The notes below the pieces were generated by a model. It had not been told where the DNA came from. It did not search any database and saw only the letters and a list, made by a program, of their open reading frames with translations. The translations under genes were made by a program, and so were the position numbers. From contig CM070725.1 in assembly GCA_036346275.1 (NCBI GenBank), positions 34,472,104-34,536,103 on the forward strand: DNA of 64,000 nt. Reading direction: 5' to 3'. The stretch comes from Otatea glauca (lineage: Eukaryota; Streptophyta; Magnoliopsida; Poales; Poaceae). Shown here one piece after another: positions 36,401 to 47,827 of this stretch (position 1 is the first letter of the stretch; each line of letters opens with the position of its first letter).

Positions 36401-36428
36401 GTATGAACCATAAGTCAAACTACACACA

Positions 36429-37007
36429 CGCCGGACCGAATATTTTGGTCTGGGGTACATAGTCTTGAGAGGCATTGTTGAACTCAGAATGACCTATTTA
36501 CGTCGGACCGAAAAATTGGTCCGTCGTACACATGCATTGTTTAGCTTTGATACTAGAAAGACAATGCTTGCACCGGACCAAAAAAGTTGGTCCGGTGAAC
36601 ACATGATTTGTTTCTTTTGAGTTCCAGCAAATGACGTTTGCGCCGGACCAAAAAGTTGGTCCGCCGTACATAGAAAAACGACTGGTTTTATCAGAGTTAA
36701 ACAAGTTTTGCGCCGGACCGAAAAAGTTGGTTCGACGTACATGAAATTTTAGTCTGTATCAGACTTCATATTTTTGGTTAAAATAAATTTTAACACAGAC
36801 TAGAATTTTATTTAGAGTGAAAATATAACATTATGTCGGACTAAATTTTAGAAAAAATTCAGATTTGGTCCGACGAATAATAGTTATACTTGGTTGAAAA
36901 GAATCAAAGAAGAGCTATTAACGCTGGACTGAAAAAGTCAGTCCAGCGTACATGGAGTACGCTCGGTAATGATATTCTCAGCGCCGGACCGAAAATATCG
37001 GTCCGGC
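36429..37007. repeat. Array of eight hairpin-forming repeats in the A LTR
   Basis: Eight palindromes of the form CCGGACC-(A-rich loop)-GGTCCGG lie at 36431-36453, 36501-36526, 36571-36597, 36641-36666, 36711-36737, 36835-36874, 36921-36949 and 36983-37007. The first five are 70-72 bases apart. Arms are 6-12 bp. The pairs CACCGGACCAA/TTGGTCCGGTG, ACGCTGGACTGA/TCAGTCCAGCGT and GCCGGACCGA/TCGGTCCGGC are perfect although they differ from each other in sequence. Confidence 0.85.
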
Positions 37008-37383
37008 ATACAAGTTGTACGCTCAGTTAGAATTTTGAACTTAGGATCTTTGAGCACCTGAGTAAAAGAAGTTTGGTTCAGAGAAAATTGTTTTGGCTAA
37101 CAAGATAAAACTCTGATTTTTGAGTGAGAAATATGAAAAGTCCTATGCTCCAAGTAATCTTAGTGATTTTGCATACGATCCAAGATCATTTCTTATGAAT
37201 AATCCCTCTTAATAGTACGGTTATTCTAGCTATGTGACTTGAATCAACTCCCAAGTCAAAGCTACAAATAAAAGCCTTAGCCTTGTTCTTCAGGAATAGC
37301 ATTTGTAAGCTTGTACTGGTATGCTTCTTGATCATCAACACCAAAACCTATAAAATAAGTATAATAAAAAGAATAGGGGGCCT

Positions 37384-39010
37384 AGATGCTCTCAACGGTG
37401 TGTGTTGCTAGTGGCGAGAAAGGCGTGGAAGAACTTCAAGAGAACCCTTGTTAGTAATTACGTGAATAAGGAAATGACTCCATTCCAGAAGTACAGTTTC
37501 ATCACTAAAGAAGTGTGGGAACGATTTGTTAAGATGAAGATGATGGAAGAATTCGTACATCAAAGTGTAGCGCACAAGACCATCCAGACAAAAAACACCC
37601 ACCCATATAGACTTGGCACCACTGGGTATGCGAGTAAGATCACGCAATGGAGGAGGGAGGACAACGAGGCAATCCAGAAGGAGGCCTTGTCACCATTTGC
37701 CTCGATCTTAGACCCGTGCGTTCGAAATTGGGTAAGTGCGAGGTCACATCCCACGTTTTCGGGCGGCGTGTCCTTTGCTAACCCTGCAGACGAGGAAGTG
37801 TCCCAACGCCTAGTAAGATATCAAACTACATAGTTTGTAATTAGTCCATATATAACTTCATAAGTGAACTAACATGTTGGGATCTTGGATGCAGATAGCG
37901 TTGAGTACAGAATCTTCTCAAGGCTCTTTCCAGGCTGACAGAAAGAAAGATATGCTCTCCACGGCTTTGGGAAACAAGGAGCACTCGGGTTGCACGCGAG
38001 CCAAAGGTGTTTTCATTCCATGGAAAATGGGATTCCCACAAGTTCTGACACGTACCAGAGTAGGAAGAGAAGCAAAGCCGAGCGGGAGGAACAACTAGTA
38101 GCACTCATTGAGGAAAGGCTGAGAGCACAATTCGATAATCAGCTAAGAAGCCTTTAGGAAAGAATGGAGCAAAGAGTGGCTGTGGAGATGCACGCAAGGA
38201 ACATCCAAGCCCCAGACACACATACGCAATTCAGCCCAACTAACCGTCAGAGCAGTTACGCGTCCGCCCCTGAGACAGACGTGGACAACATCAAAATTCC
38301 TGTCGATGATATCCGGGTAATATACATGTCTACAATGCTCCTTATATAGACCTGTTGAACGTGTTAGCTAATTGTGTACCCTTATGTAGATGTCCACACC
38401 GTGTAATCTTCAAGTGAGGCTTATCAACGGATCCGTTCCCCTACAGGCTGCTTGGGGGCGCGCGTATCCACCGGTCTAGGGGCGTTTGTGCACGGTCACA
38501 CGGTAGCTCTGGGCTACGCAAAGGTCCATATCGACGGTGTACATGAAATTTGAAAGGCCGTCAAGCTGAAGATGCCCCCTAATGACGAGATCGTGACATT
38601 AGGGGATGCCATTGCCACATTCATCCAGTGGCCCAAGAGGGACATCTCATTCGATGACCATCCTGCAGCACTGAAGCTACCAGCACTACCGGAGCCACGT
38701 GCTGCACTGAAGCAGCCCACTAAATCGACTACAGTGTCCCGTAAGGCATAGACTGGTATTTCACTTCGGGCATAGTCGTCTTCTGTGAAGATGACCTATG
38801 ATAGACGGTGAGGCGGCGACAAGGTCAAATCGAAGCGGACCACAGAGGCCCATGACTTTCCTTTGGCGTGGCAATTCAAGCTAGGACAGCTGTTCGTATC
38901 GGTAGAGCGCCAGTAGATGCTTACAATAGCCTGCGTTAGATTGCAAAATTGGTGCATGAAACTAGCCAACAAACCGATGGCACAAAGGGCGGCACCCACG
39001 ACTTGACGCC
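37384..39010 (+). pseudogene. Element G: CACTA gene fragment (Ptta/En/Spm transposase family)
   Basis: An open stretch at 37402-37833 gives AWKNFKRTLVSNYVNKEMTP and further blocks that closely match the gene on the minus strand of element F (57580-57190). Homology continues at 37874-38100 (MQIALSTESSQGSFQADRKK) and at 38398-38990 in broken frames (MPPNDEIVTLGDAIATFIQW near 38570; IACVRLQNWCMK near 38925). The block order is the same as in F. Stops and frameshifts are frequent. No CACTA terminus was found on the left, where the fragment meets the outer end of element A. The protein would belong to the family that accompanies CACTA transposases, but this copy is a relic. Confidence 0.7.
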
Positions 39011-40103
39011 TATCGCAAAATTACTCAAGACATCATTCAATGTCTAAAGAGCTTGTGGAGCGCCACACAAGAACTCATCACAGCTGAAGCACGTTCATAA
39101 GTTTCTGGTATCCGCTAGTACGCAATAATCCTTCACACTCCATTATAATACCTTCGGAACTAACCTATTATATTTTGGCAGTGCCACCGGTAGCCAAAGG
39201 CACTAACCAAGGTGGATTCTACATTTGCCACAATATGCAAATTCTCATTGGTGCAAAGAAGACCAATGTCATAGATGTTTGTCAATCTTGTAATAATTGT
39301 TCCACATATCAATTCATATACATGCAAGACGTTACTCTTTCCATCGACAGGCTTGGAAATACGTTGAATCTGCGTTAGAACAGGCTGACCTGTTACGAAT
39401 TCGATGACAACTCTGTGCCTATGCGTGAGTCATAAATGCAAAAGACGAATGCCACTCAGCCTCACCTGATGAGTTGTGAATTTGTTAGTTATCGCTTGGA
39501 TTAATTTGTGAACCTTGTGCTGTGAATTTGTGAGTTGTAGTTATCGATTCAATTGGTTATTATATCTAAGTTCATTTCTGATATGGATGCGGTGTACATA
39601 GTGTGTAATATGTAATCTGAGTTGATTTATGAAATGTATGTCATGATAATATGCTTACGATGTAAACTATGTAATCTTTTTTTATTCAAAAAGCATGGTT
39701 AACATTTCCTAAGGCTAGTTAATAAATAGAAAAGAATATCGATTCTAAAAACAACGGTTATACTGGATATATATAGATTCTGCCTTTTTGTTTTCCGATC
39801 GAGCCTGAGCATGCAAATGTACATCGGTTGTGCTGTACTGTTGTCGTGCATGGTAATCTCCGCCGATTTGTTGCTGTTGTCTTGCATGCATAGAGTTCGC
39901 CAAAACTGACATGTGTGTGTGAGAGAACTATTATGAGGTCAATCCTTACGTGGGATTGCCCTATCACCGTCCGATCATGATTTTATGGAGCTTTTTCAAA
40001 CTAATCATGAATTTATAAATCTCAAAGCACGATCGTACAGTAATGGAGACAATCCTTACATGGGGATAATCCATGTAGAAGTGCTTTCCTGGCGAGCGAG
40101 AGA
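39011..40103. other. No gene seen; decayed CACTA-adjacent DNA
   Basis: There is one 67-codon open frame at 39175-39378 and otherwise AT-rich sequence without a recognisable motif. It may be the decayed 3' part of element G, but I cannot show homology to the protease end of F. Confidence 0.4.
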
Positions 40104-40639
40104 CGCTGCTATAAAAAAAGTCATTACAGACAATTTTGTAAACCGTTTATAAATGTGTCAGTGATAACAACGGTGTATCACCGTCTGTGAAACTCACATC
40201 ATAAATGGTTCTAGTAAAGAATTGTTTCTGATAGAACCGTCTGTGATGTGGCTGTGTGGTATATATGTGATATATCACAAACACTTCCTTATATGGAACT
40301 GTCTGTGATATTATGTTTTACTGCTAAATATTTTCTGTTTATTGGCTAGCTTCTGAAAATGCTAGCCATGCCCTCTGAAACAAGTAAATTACACGGATTA
40401 TATCGCAAGCAGATTACACACAACACAAGCTGATTATATCACAGGTTACACAACCATTTTAGAAATTAACTCAAATATTATATTAACCAATAGATCAGAA
40501 GCTGATTATATCACAGATTACATAACAATTTCAGAAATCAACTCAAATATTATATTAACCAATGGAATGCACAATTAAAATTCACAAATTCACATAAGTT
40601 TCACAAATTAACCAATGTAATGCTCAAGTTTTAGAAATT

Positions 40640-41473
40640 AGGCAGCGTTGTGTCTTTTGGATGTATGACTTAACACATCATGAAGTCAGAGTGGTGTTCT
40701 CGAATTGCCTCCAGATGGGCCTTTTTCAACGCAATTGCATCGTTGATCTTCTTTGTACTGATGAGGGTTCGTATGCTATGGCTAACGTAGAAGGCACATG
40801 GTTATTTTCCTGTCCATGCTGGACATGCATGAATTATTTCTACTTCCATTCCCAAGGAACAAAGAATCTTCTTGGTTTTGTAGGTGGTTGTCAGCAATGC
40901 ATTTCCCTTTGAAAATATATTTGCTAATAGACCTAATAGCGTTGTGAAACTCTTATCGGATCAACCGTTGCTTGCATTCAATTTCAGCAGTTCAAGCACG
41001 TACGACAACCTTGTGTATTTCGACTTGCAGCCCGGGAACAAAGTTTCTCCGAGTCGTTCATCATGCCCTGGAATTTACCATACTCTCTCATCACGATTCC
41101 CTTCTGCATTGTGCAACATCTGATAAAGATTGTCATCGTGCAACATGTCTTCATCGGAACAACAATCGATATCATCCGGCATATCGTTGACTTTGTCGGC
41201 GATGTTAGTACTGCCTTCTTCCTGTATAATCTGCTATTCACCGTGACTGGTCCAACATATATACCGCCTTTTGAAACCCGTTAGAATAAAGTGTGCTTCG
41301 ATCTGCGCTGAGTTTCCAAACATCCTCAGATTCTAGCAGTCAATGCACGGACAAGAAATAAATTGCGCCCCCTTATTCAGCATATCTTCCTCTGCAGCTC
41401 TTCTAAAAGTAGAGATGCCATTAATGTAGTCGGCACTCGCGCGGTTCGCGGCGTACATAGAGCTTCGGTCCAT
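40640..41473 (-). pseudogene. Fused remnant in E1: TNPD N-terminus joined to tail of another CACTA gene
   Basis: From ATG 41473 the minus strand gives a TNPD-type transposase-associated start (MDRSSMYAANRASADYINGI, CPCIDC near 41350). This leads into LLGLLANIFSKGNALLTTT and SLGMEVEIIHACP near 40820, which is the TNP2 N-terminal third. Directly after that the sequence switches to ISTKKINDAIALKKAHLEAI, which matches the C-terminal end of the protease gene in F (VTKKTPNQVTTALEDADLER near 55110). Everything between has been lost. In-frame stops occur, for example near 41330 and 41190. No active transposase can come from this copy. Confidence 0.65.
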
Positions 41474-41601
41474 CTACACTACGCATATAACAATATTAGT
41501 ATTAAATATTGGAATACACTAGAAATGCACATGTGTACATTCTTAAATTGGTGCACAAATTAACTACCTAATCCCTACCCTAAATCATAGTCATGCTAAG
41601 C

Positions 41602-41868
41602 TTGTTTGGGTTGCTTCCAATGGTTATTAATGCTTGTCTTACTAAATTTTAGTAGCGATGATCAAATTTAGCAAGCATTTGGTTTACTACCAAATATTCG
41701 TAAGATTCCTTTCTTGCTTGGTTCTCTAGTTCATTTTCTTCTCAATATTTGGCCAAAACATTGGTTGCCATTTTGGTGACCAAATTTAATTTCGTAATGC
41801 CAAACATTGGTAAGGTTCAGTAAAGCAAATTTGTCATCAAACCAAACAGATCAACCAAGCTAGCTAGA
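41602..41868. repeat. Possible MITE-like insertion
   Basis: The segment is bounded by imperfect inverted ends, CTTGTTTGGGTTGCT on the left and (reverse complement) CTGTTTGGTTTGATG on the right. The inside is AT-rich. No clear target duplication was found, so it is only a candidate. Confidence 0.3.
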
Positions 41869-42195
41869 TTTAAACCAAACATCTTCAATTCTCCAATTAC
41901 CAAGCTAGCTATATCTTGATTATAATGCAATTATAACCAATTACGATCTTAGATCACAATGAACAACTCGATCCACAAGCTAGATCTAAACCCCCTATCA
42001 ATTCTATGTTTACCAAGCTATATCTTGAATATAATATAATTAGAACCAATTACTAACCTTAGATCACTAAGAATAAAAGGATCTACAATCACCCTTTCAA
42101 ATCAATGGTCTCCTTTCACCAGATCGCCTCACAGCCATAGCCACCTCAAAAGTTCTCCTGAAACCCTAAAAACAGTAAATGGGTTGGGCTCTGTA

Positions 42196-43197
42196 CACTA
42201 CTAGAGAAATCGTCATCTCAAACGGTTTTGTAAACCGTCAGTAACAATGTATCAGTAATGTAAGGGCACATCACAAACGGTTTTTGAACCGTCTGTGAAA
42301 AGAGACATTATAGATGGTTCTTGTTTAGAACCATCTATGATGTTTAGTCATCACATACGGTTCTAAACAAGAACAGTCTGTGATGTGTACCATAATTTAA
42401 TATATGTCATAACCATCTAATTGAGTTTATGTGTAAATTATCAATCTCTTGCAAGCATGATTAACTTGTATAAGCAATGGTCCAAACTATTATTTTTAAG
42501 TTTCTACATATTTGCTCACCTCCAAATTATGTGCAAACTGTAAAAAAGTACCTTTTATCCTTTGCAACCAATTAAAAATACCACTTACCTAATATCAGTT
42601 TCTTGTTTCCTTGCACAATATCATTACCAGCAATATTCACCAAGGAAAATTTTAGTTCTTGCACAATACTCCCTCCGTTGATAAATATAAAGCCTATAGT
42701 TTGAATGGTCTTGTTAAAAAATATAATGCGTGTATGTAGACTTAATGAGTCTTTCCACCTATACCCCTATTTATTCTCTCTCAACCATATGCATTTATTC
42801 ATTTCCACCTACACAAAGTATTATCTCTCATCTTCTAAGACAATTAAGAGGGATATGTAAGTCATTTCCTCTCATGTCTTCCTTAATTTCACCATAACCT
42901 TTATCCTTGTGCCAAGTCAAAATACACTTTATATTTATCAACGAAGGGACTATGCAGGCTTCTATGGCTATGTATCTGTCGGTAGTACTTGTATAAGTCA
43001 TTGGTAACCAGAAAAGAGAAAAACAACAGCAGTTTTAAAGAATTACTGCACATCTCTAATGTTCCTATGTAAGAAGAACATAAGTGGAAACTTGAACTCA
43101 TGACTGACTGTTTGCAAAAAATCATTAGTGATGGCCTATCATCACAGACGATTTTTGAAAACTGTCAGTGATGAGAGGTCTAATATGAGTCCTTTTG
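42196..43197. mobile_element. Small CACTA-like insert inside E1
   Basis: The left end is CACTACTAGAGAAATCGTC with CAAACGG subterminal repeats. The right end is about 43197, where the reverse complement reads AGTACTACAAAAGGACTC. The subterminal motifs are the same family as the host element. No matching 3-bp duplication is apparent, so the right boundary is approximate. Confidence 0.5.
42669..42950. mobile_element. Stowaway MITE
   Basis: The inverted ends are CTCCCTCCGTTGATAAATAT and (reverse complement) GTCCCTTCGTTGATAAATAT. TA is duplicated at 42667-42668 and 42951-42952. It is 282 bp long with no ORF. The CTCCCTCCGT terminus is typical of Tc1/mariner-derived Stowaway elements in grasses. 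Confidence 0.92.
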
Positions 43198-43739
43198 TAG
43201 TACTGGTATTACATATATATTCTCAGGTAACATCACATACGGTTTTATCCAAAAATCGTCAGTGATGAGGTTCACCTCCATTACGGTTTTTGGCTAAAGT
43301 CATTTGAGATGTCACCCAGATCATGATGTGCATGCATGTCATCATTGACAGTTTTTTTAGCCAAAAACTGTCAGTGATGACACTTACTATCACTGACGAT
43401 TTTAGCTAAAAATCGTCAGTGATGTGAACCTCATCACTGATGGTATCACATACGATTTTATTCAAAAATCATCAGTGATGAGAGATCTAATATAACCCTT
43501 TCTATAACAGTGAGAGAGAGGATGATGACGACCAATATAATTAGATGTAAGGGTGATGCATGCTGCTCCATACCTGGCCTTCTCAAATAGACAGTCCTTC
43601 AGCGTGAACCTCAACTTCGTTGCCTATCCGACCTCACATGAGCACGTAGTACTTTATTTATTTATTTTTGAAATAAAAAAGATAACTCTATTTATTCCCT
43701 TGATACACACACCATAGGTTATTCTCTCTAAAAAAAATA

Positions 43740-44010
43740 CTCCTTTGTTTGAGAATACACGGCGTTTTAGATAACATATGGCCTTTAATAAGTAGCTTTG
43801 ATCATTAATTTCCACATATAGAAATATATTAGTTCAGAGTATAAAATATTATATTTCGAATGTACTTCTCGTAACAAATCTAATGAATTATTTTTATATG
43901 ATCAATATAAATAGTTTGTATATATTAACGGTCAAAATAATTTTGTTAAAATTAAGGTAGTTTGACCACTCAAATTTGTAAAACATTGTATATTTCTGAA
44001 CGAAGAGGGG
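43740..44010. mobile_element. Second Stowaway-like MITE
   Basis: The ends are CTCCTTTGTTTGAGAATACA and (reverse complement) CCCCTCTTCGTTCAGAAATA. TA lies at 43738-43739 and 44011-44012. It is 271 bp long with an AT-rich centre. The termini are more diverged than in the MITE at 42669, so this is probably an older copy or a different subfamily. Confidence 0.8.
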
Positions 44011-44016
44011 TACTAG

Positions 44017-45498
44017 CAAGGGTCAAAATTTCAGCGAATTTCGGATTTCGGACCACCCCGAAATCTCAAGTACCGGCCGGGAAATAAATAAATTTTTTTT
44101 GAAATTGCTACAGTTTTGAAAGTTTTGAAAATTTCGGTTTTTGGCAAAATTTCGTGTTTTTTGGCCGGTTTTGAAAGTTTTAGGGCCGGATTTGGTCCAA
44201 TAACCCTTAAGAAAGTCATCTCCTATGAAAATTTGTTGAAAAACCTAATTTTTTAAATATTTTAAAATTTTGGCAGAAACACTGTAAGATTTTTATAAAA
44301 TTGTACAAGCTTGATAATATTCTGAAAATTTTATGGTACAATCCTTAGTCGGTTAGGATCATAAATAAAAAATTTAAAAATAATTTAACTTCATTTGTTA
44401 TCTTTAAAAAATCAAAAACGGAATGAACATAATTGGGACAGTTATATTGTCAGAATTTTATAAATTTTCTTGAGTGTGATTATGATCTAAATGTTTTTGA
44501 GAGATTAATAATTTACTCAGTACCATTATATAAATTTTTCAAAAAATTTAAACTTTTTTGTTTGGTAAATAAAATCTATGTAAGTATTGAACTTCGTTTG
44601 TTATATTATATTTCAAAAATAAAAAACAAAAGAACATAAAGTGTACTGTGCCTAGTAAGAATTTTATAAATTCACTGGAGTGTGATCATGAATCACAATT
44701 TTTATGGGATATTAAAAACTTCCTTATCACCATTATTTAAAATTTTCAAAATTTTTTATGGTTTACATAATTTTTCATTTTGTTCAAGTTTGCCGGTAAG
44801 CCTTTTAACATGGCAGTAGTACTGTTCGAATTTTTAAACATTCATACAGTTCGATCATCATCTCAAAATTTTATGAGAGAATTATAGATACATCATAACC
44901 ATGAAAAAAAATTCAACAGTTTCTAACTTCATTTGTACCATTTTCCATTCGGATCAAACTTGTCGGTCAGTGTTCTATCAGGACAGCGCCACTCTCCGAA
45001 TTTTTAAACATTTCTCACAAGTGATAATCAGCTGAAATTTTTATGAGAACATTATTTGTGGATCATAACCATTCACAAAAAATTTCAACAGTTTATAACT
45101 TTATTTGTACCATTTTTCATTCCGATCAAACTTGTCGATTAGTGTTTTATCAGGACAGTATCACTCTCTGAATTTTTAAAAATTCCTCAGATATGATAAG
45201 CAGCTGAAATTTTTGTGAGAACATCAGCATTATGTCTGGAACCTCCAAAAGAAATTTTAAAATTTTTAAATAACGTTTAGACCACTTTTCAACCAGTGCA
45301 AAAAACCCGAAATTTCGGAAATTTTGCCCGAAATTTCGGTTTTTTCGCCGAATTTCGGTTTTTTTCCCGGATTGGACCGGATTTGAATTTTAAAATTCAA
45401 ATTTCGTCCGAAATAATTCTGTAATTTCAAAATTTCGCTGAAATTTCGTTATCCGGTTCAGAACGAAATTCATTTCGAAACAGAAATTTGAAACCTTG
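44017..45498. mobile_element. hAT-like non-autonomous element with internal repeats
   Basis: The element is 1482 bp. It starts CAAGGGTCAAAATTTC and ends GAAATTTGAAACCTTG, an imperfect inverted pair. GTACTAG lies on both sides (44010-44016 and 45499-45505). The length of the duplication (7-8 bp) and the CAAGG terminus suggest hAT, though a Mutator-type origin is not excluded. The outer 150-200 bases are rich in GAAATTTCGG. The middle has about five diverged units of 170-210 bp, marked by GAATTTTTAAAC-type sequence near 44447, 44655, 44826, 44998 and 45170. There is no ORF over 70 codons. Confidence 0.65.
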
Positions 45499-45505
45499 GT
45501 ACTAG

Positions 45506-47466
45506 GTTGTTGCACAGTACACCACACACCCATCATTTCTACACACACGTGAACCTGGACAGAAATCCATTCAAAAAGACTTTGTAGGTACTTCGACTTG
45601 AACCTTTTGTATTTCCGATACTCACATAATTAATCTGCTTCACACACCTTTATATCTGCTAGGAACCAGCTGCTAGCTTTTAAATGGTTTTAATTTTAGG
45701 TTGTCTGTGTTTATATATAAGGTGATTAATTTATCTTTTCTTAACCATAGGTCATATTTCTTATCTATTGGATCGATATCAGATCAGACAACACATATAC
45801 CAATCATCATGCAAATCTGATGGTCACAAAAATCGACTTAAGAAAATGTCATGCAACTAAAATGCCGTTTAACTTTTACGGTTGGCTCAATTTATTCTTC
45901 TTTTTTCCACATTTTGTGTTCCAGATCTTAAGTTATCTATTCTACATTTTTATATAATAAAAATAGAAAAAATACCAAAAAACCAGTTGCTACAGTACCA
46001 TCCTGTTTCTATTGGGATTGCTAGAAACCACGCTTAATGGAGGGTATTTTTACACGATCAGACAGCTTTGAGAACAGTTCCATGTAGAACGTCCCCACAT
46101 AATATTTCTCCATCGGTAACCGAATTCCCCTATTTGATCCAACCCAAACTTGAAATACTAAAAAAAAAAGAGTTCTTTTACAACCGATACACTACATTCA
46201 ATATAGACCTTTCATTCTTTTCGATTCATTGGATTAGATTAGCTAGTATTTATTTATATTTCCTCTAGTAGTAGATTAGTAATAATACGGTTAACAAATC
46301 AATGGCTAAATTTGATTTCTACTATACCAATTATATATTATTGGTATAATACATCGTAAAATTTTTCAAAAAAAGGAGAAGCCCCTATTTTCCTTCTATT
46401 TCATTCAAATCATCGTAGCTCAAAATTTTCAGCGAGATAAGTTCTGTAGGATATATGAGGCCGAACAGACAACGAACGCGAGGCCGAAACACCGAGGACT
46501 GTTTACCTGACAAAGCTCACGGCAAGGAACACATCGCCCAGATACAATGACGAATGCATATATCAAAGAATGCTTGCTATACACAGCAACCAAACCGGCA
46601 CACACATGCACTGAGAACCTATGTAAAGGTTAGGCTCGAACCCTGCATGAAACACAAAAAAGACAAATCAGATCAGGTACGTATGTACGCACAAGACTAT
46701 AAAGACTATACGCTACGTACAGACGTACGTCGATCTACCTCTGACGTACCCATCATCATGTTGAACAACTGCAAATCGATCGATCGACGTGAAGATCAAC
46801 ATGATGCACTACTTGGTAGTACGTACGTTAAGTACGTACGTGGATGTACCGTGAGACCGTCTACCTTGATCTGTTGAACATCACGAGTTTCGACTACGTA
46901 CTGACGACCACGACGACGACCAAGCTATGGCTAGCGTGCAAATGTTTGACTGATATATGTTGAGCAGCAGCTGGATGGAGCATTTTTTTATAGACGGCAG
47001 AATGTGTACGCGGCCGGCGTGCACCGACACCACGGTGAAGAAGGACTTACAAGGTTGTTGGTTTATTTTGTTTCGCTCCGAGTAGCTAACGTGGTGGGTT
47101 AGCTGCAGCGTTGCGGTTTTGACTTGTGGGTGCAGCTAGATAGCTCCCGACACACGTGATCTCAGCACGTTGCCGCATGCAGCACCAACCCTTCTTCTTG
47201 TCTCTCTTCGATGATCGTAGGTGTAGCCGCAGCTTAATCTTGTACATACTTTACGGTGCATTATATTAGTACAATACATTAGATAGTAGAAATTAGATCT
47301 CGTCATAGTAGAAATTAGATCTCGCCACTGATTTATTCTGAGTATTTTTACTACTTTATTATCAGAGGAAGTACAAATATATACTTTGATTCATTGGATA
47401 AGAAAAAATAAATATCTATATTAAATTTTGTGTACTGTAGAAGAGCTCTAATCCTGACGTTCAGCT
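45506..47466. other. Low-copy-looking interval without recognisable genes
   Basis: No element termini, repeats or convincing ORFs were seen. An AT-rich part (about 45960-46430) has the look of organellar spacer DNA but no gene to prove it. The part from 46670 to 47250 is richer in GC and has many ACGT and GTAC motifs and a CACGTG near 47153. It could be the flank of a gene too distant or too diverged to see. Confidence 0.4.
46677..46904. promoter_or_regulatory. Cluster of GTAC motifs
   Basis: Eleven GTAC tetramers lie within 228 bases (46677, 46685, 46717, 46725, 46746, 46819, 46823, 46832, 46836, 46846 and 46898), where about one is expected by chance. GTAC is the core bound by plant SPL proteins, including in copper-response elements. 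No adjacent gene was found, so a regulatory role is only a possibility. Confidence 0.3.
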
Positions 47467-47827
47467 CACTACTACACAATACTACATCACAGACGGTTCG
47501 TAAGACTCATTACAGACAGTTTTGTGAACCGTTTGTAACAAACTGTCAGTGATGAGAAGGGTGATCACAGAAGGTTTGTGAACCGTCAGTAAAAATAGTC
47601 ATCACAAACAATTCTCAACAAGAACCGTCTGTGATGTAGACCCTTCATATACGGTTCAAAATTGGAACCGGCTGTCCTACATCACAGACGGTTCCACTTT
47701 AGAACCGTCTGTCCAATATCACAGACGATTCCACTTTAGAACCGTCTGTAAGGAAGCCTACATCACAGATGGTTCTTATTTAGAACCGTTCGTAATGTAG
47801 ACTTCATCACAGACCGTTCTAATCTAG
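47467..47827. mobile_element. CACTA terminus E (left part, split by element D)
   Basis: The end is CACTACTACACAATACTACA followed by about ten ACAGACGGTT / GAACCGTCTGT motifs. The sequence is interrupted at 47827 by copia element D and resumes at 54203 for about 40 bases, where a second CACTA end begins. The distal terminus of this element was not found. Confidence 0.7.

Larger units (their letters stand above)
33906..37340 (-). repeat. 5' LTR of element A, interrupted by solo LTR C2
   Basis: The inner end is firm: the minus strand ends GATCCTTACA at 33906, next to the primer site. The outer end is less certain. The best candidate is TGTTGATGATC starting at 37340, just before recognisable CACTA coding sequence at about 37384. 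Without the C2 insert the LTR is about 1.78 kb. It contains a TATA box near 34635, CACCCCCACCTCTAGGCC near its 3' end, and an array of hairpins at 36429-37007. Its partner LTR lies outside the window, so the target duplication cannot be checked. Confidence 0.75.
40104..43512 (-). mobile_element. Element E1: internally deleted CACTA element
   Basis: The left end CGCTGCTATAAAAAAAGTC is a one-base variant of the CACTGCTATAAA type. The reverse complement of the right end is CACTGTTATAGAAAGGG. AGA is duplicated at 40101-40103 and 43513-43515. Both ends carry subterminal motifs of the ACAGACGGTTT / AAACCGTCTGT kind (40120-40320 and 43138-43500). The coding remnant inside is a fusion of two gene parts (40640-41473). 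A further CACTA-like insert and a Stowaway MITE lie in the right half. It is comparable to the dSpm deletion derivatives of maize. Confidence 0.75.

Noticed and set aside
45960..46430. AT-rich stretch resembling plastid spacer DNA (possible organelle insertion)
   Set aside because: No plastid gene or tRNA is included, so I cannot support it. A search against grass plastid genomes would settle it: a long near-identical match supports it, none refutes it.
46554..46877. 107-codon plus-strand frame in the low-copy stretch
   Set aside because: There is no family match, no domain and no clear promoter or splice context. Part of it is a translation of repeated GTAC words.
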